DNA of 64,000 nt from Gavia stellata (Eukaryota > Chordata > Aves > Gaviiformes > Gaviidae): the NCBI RefSeq assembly GCF_030936135.1, contig NC_082610.1:21772428-21836427 (forward strand). Direction: 5' to 3'. Positions within the stretch are counted from its first letter, which is position 1; each line of letters begins with the position of its first letter. A program made the translations under genes and the position numbers. Below, piece after piece: positions 30,620 to 40,388 of this stretch. The notes beneath the pieces were generated by a model that searched no databases, had not been told where the DNA came from, and was given only the letters and a program-made list of their open reading frames with translations.

Positions 30620-32710
30620 CTACCAATCACTTGTCCCTGGAGAGTCTCCGCTGGCATCAGGTTGTCCCTCATCTGAAACTTCTTCAACAAGATTAGAGGG
30701 GACGAATCCTCTTGTGCCATCGGTCAGCTCTCCCACATACCAGCCGTCTTCATCCACGTCTCCAAAGACGTACACGTATTGTCCAGCAACTAGAGGAAGC
30801 TCTAGTTCAGGCCGCTCGTTGGGACCATCGAAAGGATCATAGCTGTATCGAGCTATGAACGCTCGAAGCTCTGCCGGTTGTTTTCTCATCGCCTCCAGCA
30901 GGAGGGACTCCTTGTCTGCTACCAGGTTAGCCTGGCACGGCCTGGAAACGCTACGCTTGGATCTTGCTCTTTCCAGCCGTTCCAGTTCCTGAAATAGCTG
31001 CTGGCGTTGTTCCTTTAGCTTCTCATACCAATCATTCAGTTCAATCAGCTGGGCTCGAAACAGTGGCAGGGTTTCTTGGAGTTCCCTCTGCAAGCACGCG
31101 CCTTCCTCTTCTTTCCTCTGGAGCGCTAGCTTGGCCTCCTCATGTTCCTTCTCCAGCTGTTGACTTCTTTCTGCCATTTCTCTCATGGCTTTCAGTTCAC
31201 GCTCTGCCTCTTCCAGTTGGCTTTGAAGACAGACGTTTCTTTGGATGGCAGAATCTCGCTCGCCTGCCACTCGTGCTAGTAGTCCTTTCAGGTCAAGGTT
31301 TTCCGCTTGAACCTCTTCTGTCAAAGCCATCTGCCCACGGAGGCGAGCATTTTCTTGAGCCAGGCGGGTGTTTCCATTTGTCATCTCCGTGAGCTGCACC
31401 TGTAACTGCTCACGAGTTCGGCTGTGGGTGCTCACATCATAGGAGCCCTCTTCGTCTGCAGCCACTTGGGCCTGAAGCTCCACAGCTGCCTTCCGTGAGG
31501 AGTCGTCCTGCTTGTCCTGAGCCAGCAAAGCTCCATCAGCCTCTCCTGTTTCTCCATCGCTCTGCTGAGGAAACGATGCCACACGCAGTTCCTCAGTAGA
31601 GCGTTGGATGGGCAGTGGCACTCGAGTATTGATCAGGCGATTGCTGGCCACCTGCAGTTGCCTGGATCTTTCTTCCAGCCGCGAGGCGAGGCCAGCTAGT
31701 TGAGCACTTTTCTGCCGCAGCCAATCTGCCTCCTTGCGGGCTTCTGGAGAGCCTTTCTTTTTCAGGAGGCGGCTCTCCATCTCAAGGGCCCTCTCTTGCC
31801 TCTCCAGGTCTTCCAGAAGACGCTGCAGGTGGGTGTTCTGCTCCAGGAGCTGGCTGCACGTGCTGCCAAGCAGCACCAAGTCTTCCGCCTCTGGCACCTG
31901 GAGCTGAGCATCTGCCACTGCCTTGCATGTTGTTTGCTGCCCAGCACTGTGGCTTTCGGGCAGTCTTTCCTGTAGTGCCGCCAGGGCCCGGGGCCCGTTA
32001 CTGCCAGAAGAGCAGGAGCTCTGCATCTCCTGATGGCCCTGGTGCGCAGGAGGGCCTTCGGGCTGGGCCGTGCTGGGGGAGGCGGGCAGCTCGCCCTCCA
32101 ACTGCTGCAGGATGTATTTGGTGAAGAGTGTCCTCTCCAGCTGCAGCTGGTTCTGGAGGTGGCGGATGCGGGCGGGCTGGTAGCCATCTCTCTCCCAGCA
32201 GAGCTTGCTGAGGACATCCTGGAGCTTGCTCCGGGCCTCCCTGCCGCTGCTGCTGGGCCTCACCATCTCCTCGGCCAGCTGCCGCTGCAGGGCCCGCGTC
32301 TGGCCAAGGGCGGTGGTGCACTCGTGCCGCAGCAGCTCCTGTTCCTCGCGGAGCTCAGCCTCCTTCCAGCGCAGCAGCTGGCGGGTCTCCACCACCCGCT
32401 GCCGCTGGTTCAACTCCAGAAGCCGCTGCACCTCCTGAGCCTGTCGCTGCTCCCACTCGGACTGGAGCCGCTCTGCCAGGAGCTGCTGCTCCCTGCCCAA
32501 AGCCGCCTTCAGCTCCCGCGTTTCGGTAGCGAAGCAGCGGCGCAGCTCCTGGGTGCGGTGCCGCTCTTCCTCCAGCTCAGCCCGTAGCGCTTCCAGCTCC
32601 CGCCTCTGCTCCTCCTTCTGCGCAAGGCTGCTGGGGGCCTGCACCGGGCCCCGGCGGGGCGAGGGGCGGCTGCGCGCCACGAGCCCCCTGCCCGCAACAT
32701 CCCGCGTCAT
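30620..32710 (-). CDS. RIMBP3: RIMBP3-like coiled-coil/SH3 protein, copy 6
   Basis: Complete 696-residue frame from ATG at 32710, GACACC start class. It is the near-twin of copy 5: the one protein difference I found is Ser at residue 237, where all other complete copies have Arg, in the linker between the first two coiled-coil blocks. Three 55-bp repeats with three perfect CArG boxes lie upstream, and the poly(A) signal is at 30577-30572 (minus). Its 5' spacer carries ctaataaa near 33182, where copy 5 has ctattaaa, a marker shared instead with units 9 and 10. Confidence 0.87.
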   Translation of the reverse strand: MTRDVAGRGLVARSRPSPRRGPVQAPSSLAQKEEQRRELEALRAELEEERHRTQELRRCFATETRELKAALGREQQLLAERLQSEWEQRQAQEVQRLLELNQRQRVVETRQLLRWKEAELREEQELLRHECTTALGQTRALQRQLAEEMVRPSSSGREARSKLQDVLSKLCWERDGYQPARIRHLQNQLQLERTLFTKYILQQLEGELPASPSTAQPEGPPAHQGHQEMQSSCSSGSNGPRALAALQERLPESHSAGQQTTCKAVADAQLQVPEAEDLVLLGSTCSQLLEQNTHLQRLLEDLERQERALEMESRLLKKKGSPEARKEADWLRQKSAQLAGLASRLEERSRQLQVASNRLINTRVPLPIQRSTEELRVASFPQQSDGETGEADGALLAQDKQDDSSRKAAVELQAQVAADEEGSYDVSTHSRTREQLQVQLTEMTNGNTRLAQENARLRGQMALTEEVQAENLDLKGLLARVAGERDSAIQRNVCLQSQLEEAERELKAMREMAERSQQLEKEHEEAKLALQRKEEEGACLQRELQETLPLFRAQLIELNDWYEKLKEQRQQLFQELERLERARSKRSVSRPCQANLVADKESLLLEAMRKQPAELRAFIARYSYDPFDGPNERPELELPLVAGQYVYVFGDVDEDGWYVGELTDGTRGFVPSNLVEEVSDEGQPDASGDSPGTSDW

Positions 32711-35503
32711 GGTGTCGGCCACCAAACGCTGCTGCCCAAGGTCAGCAAGTGTTGCGTTCCTGGGGCTGCGAAGCCAAGACAGCGTCTGCCACGGCCGGGG
32801 CGGGTGAGCGTGGCCTTATGTGCATGTCCTGGCCCCGAGCTCACAGTGGAGGGGAGGGGCAGCATGGCCTTATATGGTAGGACCTGGCCCCGAGCTCACA
32901 GTGGAGGGGAGGGGCAGCATGGCCTTATATGGTAGGATCTGGCCCCGAGCTCACAGTGGAGGGGAGGGGCAGCATGGCCTTATATGGTAGGACCTGGCCC
33001 CTCTGCGCACAAAGGAGGGCGGGCGGCATTTTCCCCCAGAACAACGGAGAAGACAAAGATGGGTTCCAAGCCATGCGCAAGAGAACCAAGTGACCTCTTC
33101 TGTACAAGTGGGTTTGCTGCTAGAAGAAACCAGACCAAGCTGGCTGAAAGCGGCAAAGTTGCAACAAAACTGTGCAAACAGCTAATAAATATTTCACCCC
33201 CACCTTGACATTCCTCTTCAAGACTGCCCTCAGAAATGGCCGGGGGGTCATATGGAGCTGTGAGCAGCCCCGGCCCACGCAGCACCCTCTGCACAGCAGA
33301 AGGAGCCTGCCCTGCCGGGGCTTGCTCTTCCCAGCCACAGCTGCTCCCCAAAATGCTGCGGGCGGCTCCCCGGGCAGGCTGAGTGCTGACCCTGGCAGGC
33401 GGCAGAGCCCCTGCCCCAGCACACAGCCCCCTGGGGCATAGGGACCCTGCTTGGAAGGACTGTCCTGGGCAGCCCTGGGTGCACAGCCAGCTTCACGCCC
33501 CGCATCAGCCGTACCCGGGAGAAGGCAGCTCTCATGGCCTGTCCCTCTGACGATGCAGTAGGGAAGCCGTGCTCAGCAGCACGTCTTCCGGCAACCTGGA
33601 TAAACTGTGAGGCTTGTTCAGACAGATGCCTTGGATGTACCGGATTTTGGAGAGCCCTCCGGGATATTCATGTGCACTGCCCTGCAGCCAGCATCTTACC
33701 ATGTAAAGACCTGGGAAGATTTCTCCTACCCTGGGAGCTCGGCTGTCCTGCCGCTAACCTCTCTCTGCGTCGCTCCGCTCCCCTCGCTGCCTGCAGGCAG
33801 TGCCCTCAGCCCTGCTGCGCTTTGCAGGGCAGCTGCTCCTGGGCAGAGCTGTCTCTCGCAAGCAATGCCCGCTTGCTATGAGCTGCCTCCGTCCCTGGAG
33901 CCCAGCCCAGCTCAGGAGCAGAGGCCCAGCCCAAGGCGTCACTTGCTCTGCCCCTTCTGGGCTCCCTGGAGATGTCCCAGGGGCTCCAGGGCTGACAGCT
34001 CCTGAATGGCAGCAGAGTCACCCTTGGGGAAGGGACTTTTGAGCTGACTGCGCTAGTCACCGATTGTCCCTCTCTGAAGAGTGGAGAGAGACCGATTCCA
34101 AAAGCATGGTTTGTCCTTCCACAGCATGGCCGTCTATGGGAGCTGTAAACGTTCCCCTCTGGACACGGATATTCTTGAGCCGAAACAAAAAGAACATGCA
34201 GGCCGTGACAGGGAGCTGTTGGTTGGCCCTTGTGCCAGGCGGGGATTCAGCTGAAGCAATGCAGGCATCTCATCCCCAGCTGGAAGCCCTCGGGAGGAAG
34301 CAGCATTCAGCTCCCCCCATGCAGCCCACAGACCCCCACTGTTAAGGGGTGTCAAGCCTGGCCACCACTTCCAGCCACTCCGGCCCAGCACCCCCTCGTG
34401 CCATGCCGCTGGAGCCCAGTACAGACCAGGAGCACCCAGCAGAGTTCTGCCTGGCTGCTGGAGCCCAGCCCGGTGCCTGGGGACCTGGAGCCTTTGCCCA
34501 GGCTGAGGGATGCAGCTGCCACTTTTCCGCGTGCAGCTGTTACTTGTAGCGAAGCTGAGCGTGCATCCCAGAGATTCACACGCACAGACGCACAGACGCA
34601 CGGACGTGGACACGCAGAGGACACTGACACGGCCAGTCACACAGACTGCCACAGATGAGGCGCTGCCGTCAACAGCACCCACACGCAGGACTCACATAAA
34701 ACACAAACAGAGGCGGCCATGCCCCCTCCTCCTCGTGGGCTGCCAGAGGCAGGAGGCCGCTAGTGTAGGCACACCCACACACACACATGCCCACAGGACA
34801 CTCTCTACCTTCACAAGCGCACGCATGTGCATGGGTCCCCTGAGTACTGGCAGAGCCCCCCTTGGTCCCCCGGTACCCCTGCCCGGACCCCAGCCCTCTG
34901 ACCCATCCCACGGGTCCCCTACTCGCTGCCTGGTCCCTCTAGGTGCTCCCTGCAAACATTCAGCACTCCCACATCTGTCCCGCAGGCACCCAACACTCGC
35001 CCGTCTCCCCAGGTGCCAGCGTGGGCCCTCTGCCTGCCTGATATCCCAGTCCGGATGCGAGGCCCCGCCTAGTCACCAGCTGCTCCAGCTTGAAGTTTGC
35101 TGGTGAAATCACACGCACACCCCCTGCACCCCGGGTTTGGGGAAGATGCAGACACTCACAGAGCCTCTTACTTGCCTCCCTTGTGCTGGTCCCCCCCTGA
35201 GGTGGTTTTCAGGACACACACCGTTCCCACCCCCGTGCCTGCTGGCCGAGACCCCCACTCGCTCCAGTAGCTGCACCGGGACCCATACCAGTAGCTGGCA
35301 CCACAAGCCAGGGGTGCCTACACCCCCTGCTTGGCTGCGGTAGCTGGCAGCCAGTCCACCCACGCCAGCTCCCCCTGTAACCGGCACATCGTCCTTCCAG
35401 TTCCCACACACATGGCTTGAGAGTGAGATTACGCAGAGAGATTGTTCAGAAAAGATTTAATAAGAAGGTATAAGAAGACAGGACAGACAGCATCTGTGTC
35501 CTG
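32711..35503. other. Spacer between genes 6 and 7
   Basis: Three promoter repeats (32829-32993), then non-coding DNA. It carries both the ctaataaa marker (near 33182) and the ggcatag marker (near 33436). The last 80 bp, around the 3' end of gene 7, differ from other units. Confidence 0.6.
32829..32993 (-). promoter_or_regulatory. Promoter minisatellite of gene 6: three repeats, three perfect CArG boxes
   Basis: Matches the array of gene 5, including the taggatc mark in the middle repeat. Confidence 0.5.
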
Positions 35504-37594
35504 CTACCAATCACTTGTCCCTGGAGAGTCTCCGCTGGCATCAGGTTGTCCCTCATCTGAAACTTCTTCAACAAGATTAGAGGGGACGAATCCTCTTGTG
35601 CCATCGGTCAGCTCTCCCACATACCAGCCGTCTTCATCCACGTCTCCAAAGACGTACACGTATTGTCCAGCAACTAGAGGAAGCTCTAGTTCAGGCCGCT
35701 CGTTGGGACCATCAAAAGGATCATAGCTGTATCGAGCTATGAACGCTCGAAGCTCTGCCGGTTGTTTTCTCATCGCCTCCAGCAGGAGGGACTCCTTGTC
35801 TGCTACCAGGTTAGCCTGGCACGGCCTGGAAACGCTACGCTTGGATCTTGCTCTTTCCAGCCGTTCCAGTTCCTGAAATAGCTGCTGGCGTTGTTCCTTT
35901 AGCTTCTCATACCGATCATTCAGTTCAATCAGCTGGGCTCGAAACAGTGGCAGGGTTTCTTGGAGTTCCCTCTGCAAGCACGCGCCTTCCTCTTCTTTCC
36001 TCTGGAGCGCTAGCTTGGCCTCCTCATGTTCCTTCTCCAGCTGTTGACTTCTTTCTGCCATTTCTCTCATGGCTTTCAGTTCACGCTCTGCTTCTTCCAG
36101 TTGGCTTTGAAGACAGACGTTTCTTTGGATGGCAGAATCTCGCTCGCCTGCCACTCGTGCTAGTAGTCCTTTCAGGTCAAGGTTTTCCGCTTGAACCTCT
36201 TCTGTCAAAGCCATCTGCCCATGGAGGCGAGCATTTTCTTGAGCCAGGCGGGTGTTTTCATTTGTCATCTCCGTGAGCTGCACCTGTAACTGCTCACGAG
36301 TTCGGCTGTGGGTGCTCACATCATAGGAGCCTTCTTCGTCTGCAGCCACTTGGGCCTGAAGCTCCACAGCCGCCTTCCGTGAGGAGTCGTCCTGCTTGTC
36401 CTGCGCCAGCAAAGCTCCGTCAGCCTCTCCTGTTTCTCCATCGCTGTGCTGAGGAAACGATGCCACACACAGTTCCTCAGTAGAGCGTTGGATGGGCAGT
36501 GGCACTCGAGTATTGATCAGGCGATTGCTGGCCACCTGCAGTTGCCTGGATCTTTCTTCCAGCCGCGAGGTGAGGCCAGCTAGTTGAGCACTTTTCTGCC
36601 GCAGCCAATCTGCCTCCTTGCGGGCTTCTGGAGAGCCTTTCTTTTTCAGGAGGCGGCTCTCCATCTCAAGGGCCCTCTCTTGCCTCTCCAGGTCTTCCAG
36701 AAGACGCTGCAGGTGGGTGTTCTGCTCCAGGAGCTGGCTGCACGTGCTGCCAAGCAGCACCAAGTCTTCCGCCTCTGGCACCTGGAGCTGAGCATCTGCC
36801 ACTGCCTTGCATGTTGTTTGCTGCCCAGCACTGTGGCTTTCGGGCAGTCTTTCCTGTAGTGCCGCCAGGGCCCGGGGCCCGTTTCTGCCAGAAGAGCAGG
36901 AGCTCTGCATCTCCTGATGGCCCTGGTGCGCAGGAGGGCCTTCGGGCTGGGCCGTGCTGGGGGAGGCGGGCAGCTCGCCCTCCAACTGCTGCAGGATGTA
37001 TTTGGTGAAGAGTGTCCTCTCCAGCTGCAGCTGGTTCTGGAGGTGGTGGATGCGGGCGGGCTGGTAGCCATCTCTCTCCCAGCAGAGCTTGCTGAGGACA
37101 TCCTGGAGCTTGCTCCGGGCCTCCCTGCCGCTGCTGCTGGGCCTCACCATCTCCTCGGCCAGCTGCCGCTGCAGGGCCCGCGTCTGGCCAAGGGCGGTGG
37201 TGCACTCGTGCCGCAGCAGCTCCTGTTCCTCGCGGAGCTCAGCCTCCTTCCAGCGCAGCAGCTGGCGGGTCTCCACCACCCGCTGCCGCTGCTTCAACTC
37301 CAGAAGCCGCTGCACCTCCTGAGCCTGTCGCTGCTCCCACTCGGACTGGAGCCGCTCTGCCAGGAGCTGCTGCTCCCTGCCCAAAGCCGCCTTCAGCTCC
37401 CGCGTTTCGGTAGCGAAGCAGCGGCGCAGCTCCTGGGTGCGGTGCCGCTCTTCCTCCAGCTCAGCCCGTAGCGCTTCCAGCTCCCGCCTCTGCTCCTCCT
37501 TCTGCGCAAGGCTGCTGGGGGCCTGCACCGGGCCCCGGCGGGGCGAGGGGCGGCTGCGCGCCACGAGCCCCCTGCCCGCAACATCCCGCGTCAT
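35504..37594 (-). CDS. RIMBP3: RIMBP3-like coiled-coil/SH3 protein, copy 7
   Basis: Complete 696-residue frame from ATG at 37594, GACACC start class. Signature: K101, R143, H183, E446, H458, R561, with two private changes, T342 and H383, in and just after the second coiled-coil block. It combines the E446/H458 pair of copies 2 and 11 with the K101 of copies 8 and 9, so it looks mosaic. The 3' untranslated part just beyond the stop (about 35429-35456) differs at several bases from all other units. The ATTAAA signal at 35461-35456 (minus) is kept. Three perfect CArG-bearing 55-bp repeats lie upstream. Confidence 0.87.
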   Translation of the reverse strand: MTRDVAGRGLVARSRPSPRRGPVQAPSSLAQKEEQRRELEALRAELEEERHRTQELRRCFATETRELKAALGREQQLLAERLQSEWEQRQAQEVQRLLELKQRQRVVETRQLLRWKEAELREEQELLRHECTTALGQTRALQRQLAEEMVRPSSSGREARSKLQDVLSKLCWERDGYQPARIHHLQNQLQLERTLFTKYILQQLEGELPASPSTAQPEGPPAHQGHQEMQSSCSSGRNGPRALAALQERLPESHSAGQQTTCKAVADAQLQVPEAEDLVLLGSTCSQLLEQNTHLQRLLEDLERQERALEMESRLLKKKGSPEARKEADWLRQKSAQLAGLTSRLEERSRQLQVASNRLINTRVPLPIQRSTEELCVASFPQHSDGETGEADGALLAQDKQDDSSRKAAVELQAQVAADEEGSYDVSTHSRTREQLQVQLTEMTNENTRLAQENARLHGQMALTEEVQAENLDLKGLLARVAGERDSAIQRNVCLQSQLEEAERELKAMREMAERSQQLEKEHEEAKLALQRKEEEGACLQRELQETLPLFRAQLIELNDRYEKLKEQRQQLFQELERLERARSKRSVSRPCQANLVADKESLLLEAMRKQPAELRAFIARYSYDPFDGPNERPELELPLVAGQYVYVFGDVDEDGWYVGELTDGTRGFVPSNLVEEVSDEGQPDASGDSPGTSDW

Positions 37595-40388
37595 GGTGTC
37601 GGCCACCAAACGCTGCTGCCCAAGGTCAGCAAGTGTTGCGTTCCTGGGGCTGCGAAGCCAAGACAGCGTCTGCCACGGCCGGGGCGGGTGAGCGTGGCCT
37701 TATGTGCATGTCCTGGCCCCGAGCTCACAGTGGAGGGGAGGGGCAGCATGGCCTTATATGGTAGGACCTGGCCCCGAGCTCACAGTGGAGGGGAGGGGCA
37801 GCATGGCCTTATATGGTATGACCTGGCCCCGAGCTCACAGTGGAGGGGAGGGGCAGCATGGCCTTATATGGTATGACCTGGCCCCTCTGCGCACAAAGGA
37901 GGGCGGGCGGCATTTTCCCCCAGAACAACGGAGAAGACAAAGTTGGGTTCCAAGCCATGCGCAAGAGAACCAAGTGACCTCTTCTGTACAAGTGGGTTTG
38001 CTGCTAGAAGAAACCAGACCAAACTGGCTGAAAGCGGCAAAGTTGCAACAAAACTGTGCAAACAGCTATTAAATATTTCACCCCCACCTTGACATTCCTC
38101 TTCAAGACTGCCCTCAGAAATGGCCGGGGGGTCATATGGAGCTGTGAGCAGCCCCGGCCCACGCAGCACCCTCTGCACAGCAGAAGGAGCCTGCCCTGCC
38201 GGGGCTTGCTCTTCCCAGCCACAGCTGCTCCCCAAAATGCTGTGGGCGGCTCCCCGGGCAGGCTGAGTGCTGACCCTGGCAGGCGGCAGAGCCCCTGCCC
38301 CAGCACACAGCCCCCTGGGGCGTAGGGACCCTGCTTGGAAGGACTGTCCTGGGCAGCCCTGGGTGCACAGCCAGCTTCACGCCCCGCATCAGCCGTACCC
38401 GGGAGAAGGCAGCTCTCATGGCCTGTCCCTCTGACGATGCAGTAGGGAAGCCGTGCTCAGCAGCACGTCTTCCGGCAACCTGGATAAACTGTGAGGCTTG
38501 TTCAGACAGATGCCTTGGCTGTACCGGATTTTGGAGAGCCCTCCGGGATATTCATGTGCACTGCCCTGCAGCCAGCATCTTACCATGTAAAGACCTGTGA
38601 AGATTTCTCCCACCCTGGGAGCTCGGCTGTCCTGCCGCTAACCTCTCTCTGCGTCGCTCCGCTCCCCTCGCTGCCTGCAGGCAGTGCCCTCAGCCCTGCT
38701 GCGCTTTGCAGGGCAGCTGCTCCTGGGCAGAGCTGTCTCTCGCAAGCAATGCCCGCTTGCTATGAGCTGCCTCGGTCCCCGGAGCCCAGCCCAGCTCAGG
38801 AGCAGAGGCCCAGCCCAAGGCGTCACTTGCTCTGCCCCTTCTGGGCTCCCTGGAGATGTCCCAGGGGCTCCAGGGCTGACAGCTCCTGAAAGGCAGCAGA
38901 GTCACCCTTGGGGAAGGGACTTTTGAGCTGACTGCGCTAGTCACCGATTGTCCCTCTCTGAAGAGTGGAGAGAGACCGATTCCAAAAGCATGGTTTGTCC
39001 TTCCACAGCATGGCCGTCTATGGGAGCTGTAAACGTTCCCCTCTGGACACGGATATTCTTGAGCCGAAACAAAAAGAACATGCAGGCCGTGACAGGGAGC
39101 TGTTGGTTGGCCCTTGTGCCAGGCGGGGATTCAGCTGAAGCAATGCAGGCATCTCATCCCCAGCTGGAAGCCTTCGGGAGGAAGCAGCATTCAGCTCCCC
39201 CCATGCAGCCCACAGACCCCCACTGTTAAGGGGTGTCAAGCCTGGCCACCACTTCCAGCCACTCCGGCCCAGCACCCCCTCGTGCCATGCCGCTGGAGCC
39301 CAGTACAGACCAGGAGCACCCAGTAGAGTTCTGCCTGGCTGCTGGAGCCCAGCCCGGTGCCTGGGGACCTGGAGCCTTTGCCCAGGCTGAGGGATGCAGC
39401 TGCCCACTTTTCCGCGTGCAGCTGTTACTTGTAGCGAAGCTGAGCGTGCATCCCAGAGATTCACACGCACGGACGCACAGACGCACGGACGCGGACACGC
39501 AGAGGACACTGACACGGCCAGTCACACAGACTGCCACAGATGAGGCGCTGCCGTCAACAGCACCCACACGCAGGACTCACATAAAACACAAACAGAGGCG
39601 GCCATGTCCCCTCCTCCTCGTGGGCTGCCAGAGGCAGGAGGCCGCTAGTGTAGGCACACCCACACACACACATGCCCACACGACACTCTCTACCTTCACA
39701 AGCGCACGCATGTGCATGGGTCCCCTGAGTACTGGCAGAGCCCCCCTTGGTCCCCCGGTACCCCTGCCCGGACCCCGGCCCTCTGACCCACCCCACGGGT
39801 CCCCTACTCGCTGCCTGGTCCCTCTAGGTGCTCCCTGCAAACATTCAGCACTCCCACATCTGTCCCGCAGGCACCCAACACTCGCCCGTCTCCCCAGGTG
39901 CCAGCGTGGGCCCTCTGCCTGCCTGATATCCCAGTCCGGATGCGAGGCCCCGCCTAGTCACCAGCTGCTCCAGCTTGAAGTTTGCTGGTGAAGGCACGCG
40001 CACACCCCCTGCACCCCGGGTTTGGGGAAGATGCAGACACTCACAGAGCCTCTTACTTGCCTCCCTTGTGCTGGTCCCCCCCTGAGGTGGTTTTCAGGAC
40101 ACACACCGTTCCCACCCCCGTGCCTGCTGGCCGAGACCCCCACTCGCTCCAGTAGCTGCACCGGGACCCATACCAGTAGCTGGCACCACAAGCCAGGGCT
40201 GCCTACACCCCCTGCTTGGCTGCGGTAGCTGGCAGCCAGTCCACCCACGCCAGCTCCCCCTGTAACCGGCACATCGTCCTTCCAGTTCCCACACACATGG
40301 CTTGAGAGTGAGATGACACAGAGAGATCGTTCAGGAAAAATTTAATAAGAAGGTATAAGAAGACAGGACAGACAGCATCTGTGTCCTG
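37595..40388. other. Spacer between genes 7 and 8
   Basis: Three promoter repeats (37713-37877), then non-coding DNA. An extra c near 39403 changes the small frames here relative to other units. The ggcacgc variant is present near 39993. No gene seen. Confidence 0.6.
37713..37877 (-). promoter_or_regulatory. Promoter minisatellite of gene 7: three repeats, three perfect CArG boxes
   Basis: Three repeats, all with perfect cores. The last two end in tatgacc rather than taggacc, unlike genes 5 and 6, so the third repeat may have arisen separately or been converted. Confidence 0.5.
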
